Origin: Trichobilharzia regenti
Taxonomy: Eukaryota > Platyhelminthes > Trematoda > Strigeidida > Schistosomatidae
Length of the DNA: 64,000 bases
Direction: 5' to 3'
NCBI GenBank assembly: GCA_944472135.2
Contig: OX235267.1
Coordinates: 17,715,452 to 17,779,451 of the forward strand
Under the pieces are notes generated by a model. It searched no databases. It was not told where the DNA came from and saw nothing but the letters and a program-made list of their open reading frames with translations. A program made the position numbers and the translations under genes. Shown piece after piece: positions 11,520 to 21,747 of this stretch; the stretch's first letter is position 1; every line of letters starts with the position of its first letter.

Positions 11520-13793
11520 TCACGTCGGTCCAGGATATTCCTGTCTTCTCGTTTCCCACTCACTGTCTGACGCATAATCCAGTCCACCACAATTAGGAAT
11601 ATCATTGGTGATAGATAAGCACCCTTGTCTGACTCCTGTGTTTACTCCAAACGCCTCGCTGAGTTTTCCGTTGTGGATCACTTGACATGTGCCGTTGTCG
11701 TACAGCTGTTGAATAAGGTTGATGAATATTTGGGGTACGCCATAGTACTCGAGTAATTTCCAAATTACTTCACGATCAACGCTGTCGAAGGCCTTCTCAA
11801 AGTCTATAAAGTTGAGGTAGAGGTTTGATTGCCATTCCATGCTTTGTTCGATGATGATGCGTAGAGTTGCAATTTGGTCAGTACATGATTTGCCTTTCCT
11901 GAATCCAGCTTGTTCTGGTCGGAGTTCTGTCTCCAGTGCGTCCTTTAATCTCTCCAGGATGATGCGACTCAGGATTTTACTTGGCGTCGACAGGAGCATG
12001 ATTCCTCGCCAGTTCTTGCAGAGTCCTAAGTCGCCCTTCTTTGGTAGTTTCACGAGGTAACCTTTCCTCCAGTCAGTAGGCACCTTTCCCTCCTTCCAGA
12101 CCTTTTGCAATAATGGAGTCAGCATGTCTGCTGTAGTCTCTGGGTCCGCTTTCAGTGCTTCAGGGGGTATTCCATCTGGTCCAGCTGCTTTTCCAGCTTT
12201 CAGAAGCTTGATTGCATTCAAGACTTCAGCTTTCGTTGGAGGATTGGTGTCAACTTGCAGTTGTGTGCTCGCTGTTGTTGGTATTTCTGGACGGGTTGCA
12301 GGTGATGGTCGGTTCAAGAGTCCTTTGAAGTGATCCGCCCATTGTTTAATCTGTTTTTCTTCCTTGGTAATGGGGTTCCCTTGGCTGTCTTTTATAGGTT
12401 TCGCTTGTGTTGATCTCTTCCCGGATAGAGATTTGGTTATCTGATATAGTGTCCTCAGGTCCCTTTTGCCTGCTGCCTTCTCAGCTTCAGTGGCGAGGTT
12501 GTCGTAGAATCGTCTTTTGTCCTTCCTAGCACTCTTCTTCACTTCTTTGTCCAATGCTTTGTAAGTTGAGCTCAGCGTCTCCTTCTCCTGTCCGTCCTTG
12601 CATTGAATCATTTTCTCTTTCACCATTCTCCTCTCTTCTATTAATTTCCAAGTGTCCGTTGAGAGCCATTCCTTGTCTTGTCTCTTCTTTCTTCCTAGAA
12701 CCGTTGAACACGTTTCGTTGAGAATCGCCTTCAGAGACTTCCAATGTTCTTCCACGCATGATTCTTCAGTGATGTCGCGTAGTGTTTCCTGCTTTGCTCT
12801 GACAGTTGCAGTGAAAGTGTCTTTTGTGGTTGTGTCCTTCAGTAATTGAGTGTTGAACTTGCATTGTGGCCTATCCCCAGCTATCCTCGAGGCTTTTAGT
12901 TTCACCTTGAAAGTCCCTTCTACTAGATAGTGGTCTGAACCCACATCTGCTCCTCTCCTTGACCTTGTGTCCAGTAGGCTCCGTCTCCACTTTCTTGAAA
13001 TTGAGATGAAGTCTATTTGGTTCTTGGTGTTTCCATCTGGTGAAATCCATGTCGTCTTGTGTATATCCTTGTGTTTGAACACACTACCACCAATCACCAA
13101 ATCATTGAAGGCGCAGAAGTCTGAGAAGAGTTCACCATTGTCGTTCATTTCACCGAGGGCCTCACGACCCATGGTGAGTTCTCTTCCTGTGTTGTCTCCT
13201 CCCAGCTTCGCATTCATGTCGCCCATCAGGATTTTGATATCGCCATTTGGGACGTTGTCCATTATTGCTTGTAGTTGTCTGTAGAACGCCTCCTTCTTCT
13301 CTTGTTCTGAGACGTTTGTAGGCGCATAGCATTGAATGACTGTAACTTTCCTTCCTTTTGAGTTGAACCTGGCTGTCATTATCCTGGAGGAGATTGGTTC
13401 CCACTGCATGAGAGCTTTGGTTGCTGTTGGTGACATCATGATGGCCACTCCCTCGGTGTGCTCATGGTTGTCCTCTGGGTGGCCGGAAAAGATTATTGTC
13501 TCTCCAGTAGGTAGTTGGCACCTTCCAGTTCCGTTCCATCTGCTTTCGCAGATTCCCAACACTTCTATTCTGTACCTTCTCATTTCAGCGGCTATCTGGG
13601 CAGCCTTTCCAGTTTCGTACATTGTACGAACATTCCAGGTACCCATCCTTACTTTTGCTTTCATCGAAAGAAGGCACATCGGCTGACTGGCTTCCCGAAG
13701 GCTTTCACCAGCCTGCGTCATTTCACTTCCCCGATTCCAGCGAACAATAAGGTTATTGTTTATATTTTTAGAATTTTTAATATATCTGTGCAT
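11520..13793 (-). CDS. RTE retrotransposon ORF: AP endonuclease plus reverse transcriptase
   Basis: A 757-codon frame from the ATG at 13793. Residues about 48-290 are an apurinic-like endonuclease: TWNVRTMYETGK, ICESRWNGTG (catalytic Glu), GDMNAKLG (Asp/Asn) and SDHYLVEG (Ser-Asp-His). A basic, charged linker follows. The RT begins near residue 530: GKVPTDWRKGYLVKLPKKGD, KNWRGIMLLSTPSKI, EQAGFRKGKSCTDQI, FIDFEKAFDSVDRE (motif A) and NTGVRQGCL (motif B). After GCL the frame goes astray because of a 4-base TATC duplication, and a further 4-base insertion falls in the FADD catalytic motif near 11490-11500. The endonuclease half looks intact; the polymerase does not. Such proteins nick DNA and copy LINE RNA in the nucleus. 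Naming is to clade level only. Confidence 0.88.
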   Translation of the reverse strand: MHRYIKNSKNINNNLIVRWNRGSEMTQAGESLREASQPMCLLSMKAKVRMGTWNVRTMYETGKAAQIAAEMRRYRIEVLGICESRWNGTGRCQLPTGETIIFSGHPEDNHEHTEGVAIMMSPTATKALMQWEPISSRIMTARFNSKGRKVTVIQCYAPTNVSEQEKKEAFYRQLQAIMDNVPNGDIKILMGDMNAKLGGDNTGRELTMGREALGEMNDNGELFSDFCAFNDLVIGGSVFKHKDIHKTTWISPDGNTKNQIDFISISRKWRRSLLDTRSRRGADVGSDHYLVEGTFKVKLKASRIAGDRPQCKFNTQLLKDTTTKDTFTATVRAKQETLRDITEESCVEEHWKSLKAILNETCSTVLGRKKRQDKEWLSTDTWKLIEERRMVKEKMIQCKDGQEKETLSSTYKALDKEVKKSARKDKRRFYDNLATEAEKAAGKRDLRTLYQITKSLSGKRSTQAKPIKDSQGNPITKEEKQIKQWADHFKGLLNRPSPATRPEIPTTASTQLQVDTNPPTKAEVLNAIKLLKAGKAAGPDGIPPEALKADPETTADMLTPLLQKVWKEGKVPTDWRKGYLVKLPKKGDLGLCKNWRGIMLLSTPSKILSRIILERLKDALETELRPEQAGFRKGKSCTDQIATLRIIIEQSMEWQSNLYLNFIDFEKAFDSVDREVIWKLLEYYGVPQIFINLIQQLYDNGTCQVIHNGKLSEAFGVNTGVRQGCLSITNDIPNCGGLDYASDSEWETRRQEYPGPT

Positions 13794-13950
13794 TGAAGTT
13801 TCTGTAGCGGTTTGGTTGTTTTGGGGGTGGAGTTGCTAGCACGACGCCCCAACCCTCCCTCTTTACCCAGGCTTGGGACCGGCTAGAAAACTAGGAAGCT
13901 AGTAGCCTAGCAAGCTAGTAATCTGGCGAGGTTTGAAATTTGTGTAGCAG

Positions 13951-14115
13951 TGTTTATTTTACAGGATGGGATTGCTGGCCTCATGCCCAAGCTTTCCTCT
14001 TCACCAGCATTATTTCTGGCTTAGCGAGGTAAGGGAGTGAGTCGGTTGGGGATCGAACTGCGGACCATGTGCATGTTTGGCGAGCGTCCTAACCGCTGTG
14101 CCACGGACGCACCGC
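13951..14115 (-). mobile_element. tRNA-like head at the 5' end of the RTE copy
   Basis: The minus strand reads GTGCGTCCGTGGCACAGCGG, TTAGGACGCTCGCC, then GCAGTTCGATCCCC (B-box-like), then a body with GGGCATGAGGCCAGCAATCC that continues into the RTE leader. The same order is seen in the SINE at 63061-63325. It may be a SINE abutting the LINE or a genuine tRNA-like 5' end of the LINE. Confidence 0.6.
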
Positions 14116-14118
14116 ATT

Positions 14119-14524
14119 AGATCTACAGCTTCATAAATACCCAACAAATGATACATTTCATTTCTGACCATCCATCATGCATGTACAAATTCCTATCATC
14201 CACTGTTGATTACTACAGGTGTACAAACAAATCTTTCATTTTCCGTGATTGTTCATTCGTTCAGTTTTGTATGATGTTTGTGAATATTATCATAAACACG
14301 AGTTCTGAACAGTGTTCGGTAAACCTTAATGATAGCCAGTCTTGCAAATAACAATTACTGCTTAACTATTATGCATATGCAGCTTTCTAAAGTGATAATG
14401 AAGGTATTGGAGGGTGTACTCTTTGTTCAACGATTACTCTTTTGAATTTTAAATTGGCTTAATTCATTGACTGTTAAGAATGACTGTGTTGTGCGTTACG
14501 GATGGTATTTATCATTGTTGTATT
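14119..14524. other. Noncoding, nothing recognised
   Basis: AT-rich, with no support for a gene. Confidence 0.45.
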
Positions 14525-14680
14525 TATTATTGATTGAATGGAGGATTTCCTCATGAGCTGACATCATTCAGAGAGCCACTAGAAAACCGGGGAGTACTGC
14601 ACAGTTGTATCGTCCTAGTTTAGAACTCTTCAGCAGTACGCAGCCACCGGGGTTCGAAGAGTGGTTACATAGGATAATAT
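14525..14680 (-). mobile_element. Hammerhead SINE copy with near-complete ribozyme
   Basis: The minus strand at 14640-14593 reads GTACTG, CTGAAGA, GTTCTAAACTAGGAC, GATA, CAACTGTG, CAGTAC. Stem I (GTACTG/CAGTAC) pairs perfectly and CTGANGA is intact. The only core change is GAAA to GATA, and the cleavage triplet is altered. It is one of the best preserved copies in the window but probably inactive. Confidence 0.6.
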
Positions 14681-15149
14681 TCTTGTATATGTACCAACTC
14701 CCCCCCCCAATTTCTGACAGTAGCCCTCATAGTCAGGTTCAACCGATTTCTGTACATAAGTTCGTCAAGGTAATCAATCCGTTCATTAGGTATTTTCGTT
14801 TTGCGTTACAGTTTAAAGCCACCCTGGTATATTCGGCCTGTTTACTGAAACGTTATTGTCTTAATTGCTTTGGTAGTTGCTGTTATTCACAGCCCAATTT
14901 CAGCATTAATTTCAGTATTCATGTGCTCATCACAGTCAGATTTTTATTTTATAATATATGGCATTTTGTAATATGTGGCACTGTTGTGAACCTGTGTTTG
15001 AAGTGACCTTTATTTTGAGGGAAGACTTAATTGCTACAATATTCCGATTTCATAGACATAACTTAGGCTTATACGTGAAAGAAATTTATTGCCTTATTCG
15101 GAATATAGACAAGTTGTTTAGAAGGTGAGAAAAACTTTATTTTTCAGTT
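14681..15149. other. Noncoding, nothing recognised
   Basis: A 133-codon frame covers part of it but is low-complexity and starts inside the SINE, so I do not call it a gene. Confidence 0.4.
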
Positions 15150-16140
15150 TATTCAAATAAGTACTATTGTGCATCGAGTTGCGTTGCAATTCCAAGTGAA
15201 GCAAGAGGTTATGGATCCCTTACCATAGCTTCTGCATACATAACATTAGAATTACTTCACAAGAATCTCCATATTATGTTCAGTAAGCATAAACAGAAGT
15301 TTATCTACTTCAGTGTTATGAGTCAATTTGTGAACTTTGTAGGTTTTACAGTAATAAATTTGGCAAGGAGATGGAGCGGTAAATAATTCCCCAAAACTAT
15401 TGACCACAGCGATCACAATTGAACATTGGATGCTGACCCTCACTGTTTAAGTAGACTTGTTTAGCTGAAGACTTCCCGTCAAGCATCCACGCCATTTTTT
15501 CGCTCCGTCGTGTCATGTTCGTGCACGATCACTAGCCATCTCGCACATCGATTTGGGCCCTAAATATATCCCGTAATTTGGACGATCAACTCTGTTCTTC
15601 TGCTTTGCCTTTGGTCCATAAGAAACGAATACTGTAGAAGTTGTGGGTATTAGATCTTGCGTTAGTATACTCCGTACAATCTACGAAAGTCAATACCTTC
15701 AGCCTCTGAAGGAAATTCACTTTGATATCAAAAGTCTACACGTTTTACTTATTGGTGTGCACTTCTTGTATAGACTTGATTTTCGTCAAGTGGTCATTTA
15801 ACAATTGCTGAATGTTGCAATTAAGCTAAAATTATAACTTTTAATTCCGATAATTGTTGTCATTTTCATTGTCAGCAGCTCCCGATCTTTTGATTCTCAT
15901 CAACCACAATATACATTTCTCATTTTACCGGGGAAAACATTAACTAGGTTTTTTGAATAAGTAGCACGTCATTTTGTGAATTTCATGAATTCTACAGACT
16001 GCATTCTATTCACTTAGCACCGACACTAAACTCTGAGGGAATTCATATTTCCAAGCAGCATGTAATACGAGGCTCATTTCTACAACTGTCGTCCTTAAAT
16101 TTAATACGATTTCATTATATATGTATTGATAGAATATTCT
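15150..16140. repeat. Dispersed repeat R1, copy 1
   Basis: Matches 50140-50395 and 51290-51920 in the same orientation, for example TGTAGAAGTTGTGGGTATTA and CAAGTGGTCATTTAAC. The second copy is interrupted by an inverted-repeat segment and an RTE insertion. No protein is evident. Function and class unknown. Confidence 0.6.
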
Positions 16141-16325
16141 GTCATTGACTTTAGGGACTTACCAGGAAACAGTCTCGTCAACTTAGGGTGTGCTGATGAT
16201 ATTGTCCACCTAGGTTGTGAGAAGTGACTAATAAAGCTAGGAGATATGAAAAGACTGCTGTGTTTGATCATATGGGTCTGTGCCCTATCAACTGTGTTAA
16301 TAATAATAATAATAATAGTAATAGA
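16141..16325 (+). pseudogene. Small non-LTR reverse transcriptase scrap
   Basis: The plus strand encodes GNSLVNLGCADDIVHLG, resembling the catalytic (Y)ADD region of LINE RTs, then a piece with VFDHMGLC, and ends in (TAA)n at 16301-16322. Too short to place in a family. Confidence 0.4.
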
Positions 16326-17070
16326 ATTCCATTTGATTTCTTTTTCTCTACCTTTGTGTGCTACATGGAATGTGGTAACTTGAATAGGTGCGCTTGTGTA
16401 CAAGCTTCTACGTTGAAAGCCAGTCAGTCAGAATGACGTAGTCATGGTATAACAAAATGTTAAGAAGAGGATAATAATCACCGAAATTTCAACAAATGAT
16501 AATCGTATTTTTTCGTTTGGTTCTTGCCTAACTGAAAAAAGGAGTTATCTTCCAATAATTTCTCCTCTTACCCGAGTAGCTTTCACACTCTGTCTCGTTA
16601 TATCTCATGAGTTAAGTTTATTTTATCCCATAGCCTAAATGAGAAGTCGAAACACATCTGATGAAATATTTTTTGCTTATTACCAACTAAATATAATGTA
16701 TTTCAAGTGTGGAATGTAACAAATCGAACTCCTGCACTTCTGTGCTGAGATATGTGTTAAAACTCAATCAGTCAGCATTTGTCACCGCAGCTGCGTAGTG
16801 TCACAACTCACTACGGTGTTAATTGGATTAAACAATTATGAATGCCATTTCCTAAGTACTCTATGCATTTTCCCAATTCCTCAAATTGTCCAGATAAAGT
16901 TCACTGAAGACGAAATCATGAACCAAAAGTCAGTAACACGGACTTAAGAAGTAGTGTGAATAGAAGTGAATGAGATGAGTGATTTTTTATCTCTGTAGTA
17001 CGCTTAACTAAAATACTTATCTTGTGCACTACTTGTCTCCTAATTGTTTCAGTTTTGCTTTGCTCATTGC
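16326..17070. other. Noncoding, nothing recognised
   Basis: No coding frame or repeat that I can support. Confidence 0.4.
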
Positions 17071-17283
17071 AGGTTATCAGTCTTCGTAGACGTTCTACTA
17101 GATGTCATCATACATAGTGTCTGCAAGCAGTCTTTCAATACATCCACCCCCCACAAAGTTGTTGATACGAAGCCTTGGGATTATTCACTTCGAGCCCGTA
17201 TTTCTGCTTGGTTCCGAGGGCTCCTCACGGTCTATGAAATCCCTTATACTGCATTCGTAAATAACCATCAGACTACTTTTATA
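17071..17283 (+). CDS. Possible internal exon of an unrecognised gene
   Basis: An open frame preceded by acceptor-like TTTGCTCATTGCAG and followed by a possible donor (TATATG then GTATAG). It encodes about 70 residues of mixed, non-repetitive composition, including VFVDVLLDVIIHSVCKQ, TKPWDYSLRARISAWFRGLL and TVYEIPYTAFVNNH. The composition looks more like a real protein than the surrounding frames. No flanking exons were found within the window, so it may be a fossil. I do not recognise the family. Confidence 0.35.
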
Positions 17284-18885
17284 TGGTATAGTGAGACAGA
17301 AGGCGTATGAAATTTAGATGTTAATGTGAAATTGCAGTTACTGACACTAAATATGCATATATATACGTTTCATTTCCAAACAAGAAAATTTTATAGAGTA
17401 ATATAGGGCTGAGCGCAGTGAGTTAATAGTGAATTCACTACTATATGCATCTTGTATAAGTGAAATGCTTCTATTCAATTTTCGGCGTCTAATCTTATTA
17501 ATCTATGGATATAGTTCTTCCTTCACGGTACACTACGATATCTAGAAGTCAGGAGCAGATCTAGTTTTACTTTGTGATTAATTGGTGAGTCACCTGGTGT
17601 TGTTCTGGTTGGAAAAATGACTCCAAACCTAAGTATTGTCTAGATGTGAAATTACTTAGGCAACAATTTAATCTTCTTATCAAGAAAATCCTAGGAATAT
17701 CAACCTCCACTTTGTAATTAAAAACTAAAAGTAAACACCGTGTTACTAAGTTATTCAAAAGACACAATTATAAGTGAAATAGTACTCGGATACACTTATT
17801 CTAACGTAACTGAATAATGATAATCACCTAGCCTACCAATACGCCGTTTATTTTCAGTCTTAATTGAAAGACAAATTTAGTTACTCACTAAATTAGTAGT
17901 TATAGGAGACTGCTCTACTCCTGTCATCGAAATACTTAGCCCGATTGTATTTTGCGTCAAAATATGTGTATACTGGTCAGTTGATATTGCTTATCCATAC
18001 ATTCAGTTATACTGTCCCAGCTATGCTCCTATCAATCTAAACGTCCCTTAAACTATCAACAAGTTACCATTACTTCTAAATAAATAACCTTAACTATTAG
18101 CATGTAAACGGTGTTAATAACTTTATCACTTATTTGATGTTTCGATTTTCTAAGTATCAATTTTTCCTTACGTAAGCATCTATTTCAATTCTAACGGATA
18201 ATCCTAACCTTTGACAACTGTATTAGTATGCTTTGTTTTACACCATCCTTCCATAATATAGGTGCTGATAATAAATACTATTGACAAGTTTATCACGACA
18301 ACAAGAGTATACTGCATACTAACGACAATATAACTCAGGGGCAGACGTCTCTTCTAAATACACTTCTCAATATAACACATGAACCTAGTCTCCCAAACTC
18401 TGTAGCTCACAACATTCAATAAAGTTAGTATTCACTACTAACAAGTAGAATATCCATTTGAGGAATGGAAAATATATTTATTGGTGATTCAACACAGAAT
18501 ACAAAATCAGCGATACTGTAAAGCAATTTGTTCAGCAATGAATCCCATGAGGTCAGCGAAATTACCGAGTAGCTAAAAAAAGAAAACAAGGGCTCACCGG
18601 ATGTATACATGAATATCACTATTAATATAATAACTAAGAGTAAACGCAGTAAGAACTAACAGAAGTTTATATCAATGTGCGATTACATCTGTGGAGTACG
18701 TAAAAATATGATTGTACACTTTTTGTTAGTTGAAGAAATTAGAGACACAGTACATGATTTTTGTTTAAAACGATTCATGTTTATATATATATATATAACC
18801 TCCGGATACAATTCGAAATACACTATACTGTTGGGAGCTTCACCTTTTCTCTGGCCATTTCTGCTTACTTGCTCCACTCATACCG
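17284..18885. other. Noncoding, nothing recognised
   Basis: AT-rich sequence with short shadow frames only. A short TA run lies near 18782-18797. Confidence 0.45.
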
Positions 18886-19173
18886 TGTTGTATACTTTGG
18901 ATTTATTGCAGGAGTCTATTATCCTTATCCGAAGACAACTCTACAACCGGTCCACAGCATCTACCAGCAGAGGCAATTCCAACAGTGAACGCTCCCGTGG
19001 ATTATCTTAATAATTTGTAGCCGCGGACTTTAACGTTATAACCAAGTAAACTTTTCAATAATATAACGCATTACTGCATTTTTGATAATATATATTTACC
19101 CTATCAACTCATTAACTTGGATTTTTATTTGCATATTTGTAATGTTAATGAGCTCTCCTAATAGTCCCCTACA
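18886..19173 (+). repeat. Probable 5' LTR of a Ty3/Gypsy element
   Basis: Begins TGTTGTATACTTTGG and ends CCCTACA, giving TG...CA termini, immediately before a primer-binding-site-like sequence and a gag-pol frame. No 3' LTR copy is present to prove the limits, so the left edge is a guess. Confidence 0.45.
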
Positions 19174-19180
19174 AATTAAT

Positions 19181-19191
19181 TGGTGAGCCCG
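19181..19191 (+). other. Primer-binding-site-like sequence
   Basis: TGGTGAGCCCG would pair with a tRNA 3' end terminating in CCA. It lies just after the putative LTR, the usual place for minus-strand priming. I cannot say which tRNA. Confidence 0.45.
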
Positions 19192-19314
19192 TTTAGGACA
19201 CGGATTATTTTGACATATTCATATTCTTATTTTCGCCATTTCGTATATTTATTGTCATTTTAGTTGTGGTCTCATATTTGTATCTCATTTTGCACCAATA
19301 TTCTCATATCTATA

Positions 19315-20262
19315 ATGTCGTCACCAATACTCGCCGCCCTTGTAGAGTTAGCGACAAGGATTGACAAGTTTGAAACTAGTAGGTCTGATCGACGAGTCGA
19401 GAGACGGAGTACACAAGCAAGGTCACCATTACGACGACGATCTCTCTCCCGACAGCGTTCCCACATGTCTTCTAGGGACAGTAATATATGTTGGTGTCAT
19501 AGGAAGTTTGGACATCATGCCCTAAAATGTGTCAAACCGTGCATCTTTAGTGAAGGTAGTCAGGCAGGGAAACGTCCCACCCAGACAGTGATGGCAACCG
19601 CTGTTACTGGCAAGCAAACAAGTCGCCTTTTCTATGTGAAGGACAAAACTTCAGACACCTTATTCCTGGTAGACCCAGGAGCAGAAGTTAGCGTGATCCC
19701 TCCTTCACTATCCAGGCGATCTATACGGACACCAGGAAAACTGTCTCTTCGGGCAGCCAACCACACACGCATACAGACGTATGGGGAACAATCCCTTATA
19801 GTGGATCTAGGTTTACGTGGGCGTTTTACATGGATTTTCATAGTAGCCGACGTGGGTCATGCCATCCTCGGGGCTGGTTTCTTAAGTAATTATAATCCGT
19901 TAGTTGACGTCAACAATAAAAAACTGATTGATAACAACATCCAACTAAAGTTTCATGGAACTATCTCCAATTACTCTGTTTATAATATCAGCATCGAAAG
20001 ACCAGCGGATTGCACTTTTCCCGCCCTACTCCATCGTTTCTCTAAAATACTTAAACCGTTGTACAACATCGAGGACGTACCTCATACAATCACTCACAAG
20101 ATTGTTACCACGGGTCAACTGGTTCGTGCTCGTCCTCGTAGATTACCCTCTGACAAATTAGCAGCAGCCAAAGCAGAATTCCAACACATGATGCAGCTCA
20201 GCATCATCGAACCCTCCAATAGTCCTTCGTCTTCACCCTTACACATGTTGTCTAAACCTTAG
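19315..20262 (+). CDS. Ty3/Gypsy gag-pol fragment (zinc knuckle, protease, start of RT)
   Basis: The start is chosen at the internal ATG giving MSSPILAALVELATRIDKFE, a more gag-like N-terminus than the upstream ATG at 19264. The order is a basic Arg/Ser-rich stretch (residues ~25-55), one zinc knuckle CWCHRKFGHHALKC, a retropepsin-like domain (FLVDPGAEVSVIPPSL ... HAILGAGFLSNY), and the RT N-terminus (RARPRRLPSDKL, EFQHMMQLSIIEPSNSPSSS). The protease active site reads Asp-Pro-Gly, where Asp-Ser/Thr-Gly is expected, so it is probably inactive. The frame stops at the start of RT and the remaining pol and 3' LTR are absent: a truncated copy. Confidence 0.8.
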   Translation: MSSPILAALVELATRIDKFETSRSDRRVERRSTQARSPLRRRSLSRQRSHMSSRDSNICWCHRKFGHHALKCVKPCIFSEGSQAGKRPTQTVMATAVTGKQTSRLFYVKDKTSDTLFLVDPGAEVSVIPPSLSRRSIRTPGKLSLRAANHTRIQTYGEQSLIVDLGLRGRFTWIFIVADVGHAILGAGFLSNYNPLVDVNNKKLIDNNIQLKFHGTISNYSVYNISIERPADCTFPALLHRFSKILKPLYNIEDVPHTITHKIVTTGQLVRARPRRLPSDKLAAAKAEFQHMMQLSIIEPSNSPSSSPLHMLSKP

Positions 20263-20279
20263 CATGATTGTAGGCCTAC

Positions 20280-20625
20280 ACATCGGTCACTGTTTTTGAC
20301 AGAAGTAAATATTTAGACAAAGCAATGAGAAGGCATAATTTGTCTGAACCGTGTTATATATTTCCGCCACACATTTCGAACAATCTGATCACACACAGAA
20401 CTTTCAGAGGAGTATATGTGAAATTCATAGAGTTAAGAGGTGAGAAAATGAATCATGGCCAAGTTAAGAAGACATATGGAAGTTCGAAATAACAGTGAGG
20501 ATCACTAAACCAAATAACAGAGGAAATACTAAAACTTCCCTGAATTTTATCAAGACGAAGTTCACCAGGGAAGATGATTTAGCGCGATGACGAATTGTTT
20601 TCGAACGCATAAAGGTGGTTTTGAC
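20280..20625. repeat. Dispersed repeat, probable PLE 3' sequence
   Basis: Same family as 6890-7440, here without the SINE insertion. It directly adjoins the stop end of a minus-strand PLE endonuclease remnant, which is why I assign it to that element's 3' region. Confidence 0.5.
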
Positions 20626-20628
20626 TTC

Positions 20629-20960
20629 CTAATTGCCAGCTGGGGCTTCCACAAACTTAAGGATATGCCCTGAACAAGTTTTACAGATAGGTTTAAAAGG
20701 GGTGTAAACATCAATTTTATATCCTGTCTCTATCATATGTTTCGCAATAGGGGAGCTAGGTCTCCTGTTCTCACCATTAATGGATCCTGGGGATTCTATT
20801 TGCGTCTGGAGCCATTTAAGAATATGCTCTGATTCCCTTTCTTGTAGGCATTGGTGAGTCCTCACTGAGTGGATGTAGCCACGGCTTCTAAACGTCCATA
20901 GCTTCAAATAATGTCGGACATGGTGTCTACATGATTCCAAGATAATCCTGTGAATTGTAG
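20629..20960 (-). pseudogene. PLE endonuclease C-terminal remnant
   Basis: The minus-strand frame has ESEHILKWLQTQIESPGS, NRRPSSPIAKHMIETGYKI and HILKFVEA. It aligns with the other PLE tails here (EHVLKWLLNHIE, SSIAKHLLMSGHEI). The conserved YIG part is missing or scrambled, so it is dead. Confidence 0.65.
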
Positions 20961-21183
20961 TTGTACAAACCTAATGTATTTTCAGGATAATAGGAAAAAG
21001 AAAGAAGTCTATGAAAGCAAACTCAATTATAGGACAAAGTGGCGCACACTTCAGATACCTTTACGTACCTGATCACGACGATGTTTAGTTTTTCAAATCC
21101 AGTAAAGTACTAGGATATGTTGCAGTGAGCATTTATCTCAGGTAAAAAGTTTGGCCGAAAACAGCAAAAGATGCATGTGACCG

Positions 21184-21414
21184 TTAAACATATTGCAGTT
21201 TCTGCCCATTTGAGTACACAAATCTTCGCTTGTATCTATGGATTCCATAGACTTTTGGCAATCCAAAAAACACACAAAAGTGCAGAATCACGAATTCGAT
21301 AACAACCATATTCTTAGGTTCCTGCAGCAGAAATAGGTACTGTGCAACAGTCGGGTGCGAGCATGCTGCAAAGAAATTTTCCGAAAGCCAGTCGTCAAAA
21401 TGTACGCGAAGCAT
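21184..21414 (-). CDS. Unrecognised ORF, possible exon
   Basis: 76 codons with ordinary amino-acid composition (HFDDWLSENFFAACSHPTV, LFLLQEPKNMVVIEF, GLPKVYGIHRYKRRF). No family recognised. It lies on the same strand as, and 330 bp downstream of, the longer frame ending at 21748, so both could be exons of one gene. Low confidence. Confidence 0.25.
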   Translation of the reverse strand: MLRVHFDDWLSENFFAACSHPTVAQYLFLLQEPKNMVVIEFVILHFCVFFGLPKVYGIHRYKRRFVYSNGQKLQYV

Positions 21415-21747
21415 ACTCGGTCTACAAAATAATCATCGCATGGATCATGTATTCAAGCGTCCTGCAGCAAAAGCGATATGTAAGTGCTCAAGAACAATAT
21501 CGAACAACAATTTCATATAGCTTCATCTAACAGCAGCAAAATAGGCACAGAAGTCGCGTCAGCTTCATTTGCCCAGACAAGATAACACAAATCGAAAAGG
21601 TTATAACCATCGAAACTGCAGTAATATTTTCTAGCTGTTCGGAATTTTTTTCCTTTGATGCAGTTTCTTATCAAACTGTTTGTAGAATTCATAGTGAATT
21701 TATAGGAAAATTTATTCCATCTTCATTTTCACCAACTGTCCCTTCAC

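Larger units (their letters stand above)
11033..13950 (-). mobile_element. RTE-clade LINE, 3'-truncated copy
   Basis: Minus-strand non-LTR retrotransposon. From its 5' end (right) it has an untranslated leader at 13794-13950, a long endonuclease-RT ORF, and a frameshifted C-terminal part down to 11033. The last ~370 bp of the 3' end and the (TAA)n tail are missing; these are present instead in the separate piece at 5905-6540. LINEs are usually 5'-truncated, so loss of the 3' end suggests rearrangement after insertion. The leader shares sequence with the SINE at 63061. Confidence 0.85.

Noticed and set aside
12967..13686. Plus-strand ORFs of 105-116 codons opposite the RTE ORF
   Set aside because: Antisense shadows of the RTE coding strand, with no motifs.
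13951..14115. Functional tRNA gene
   Set aside because: Only A/B-box-like words are present; no cloverleaf closes, and the sequence runs into SINE/LINE body.
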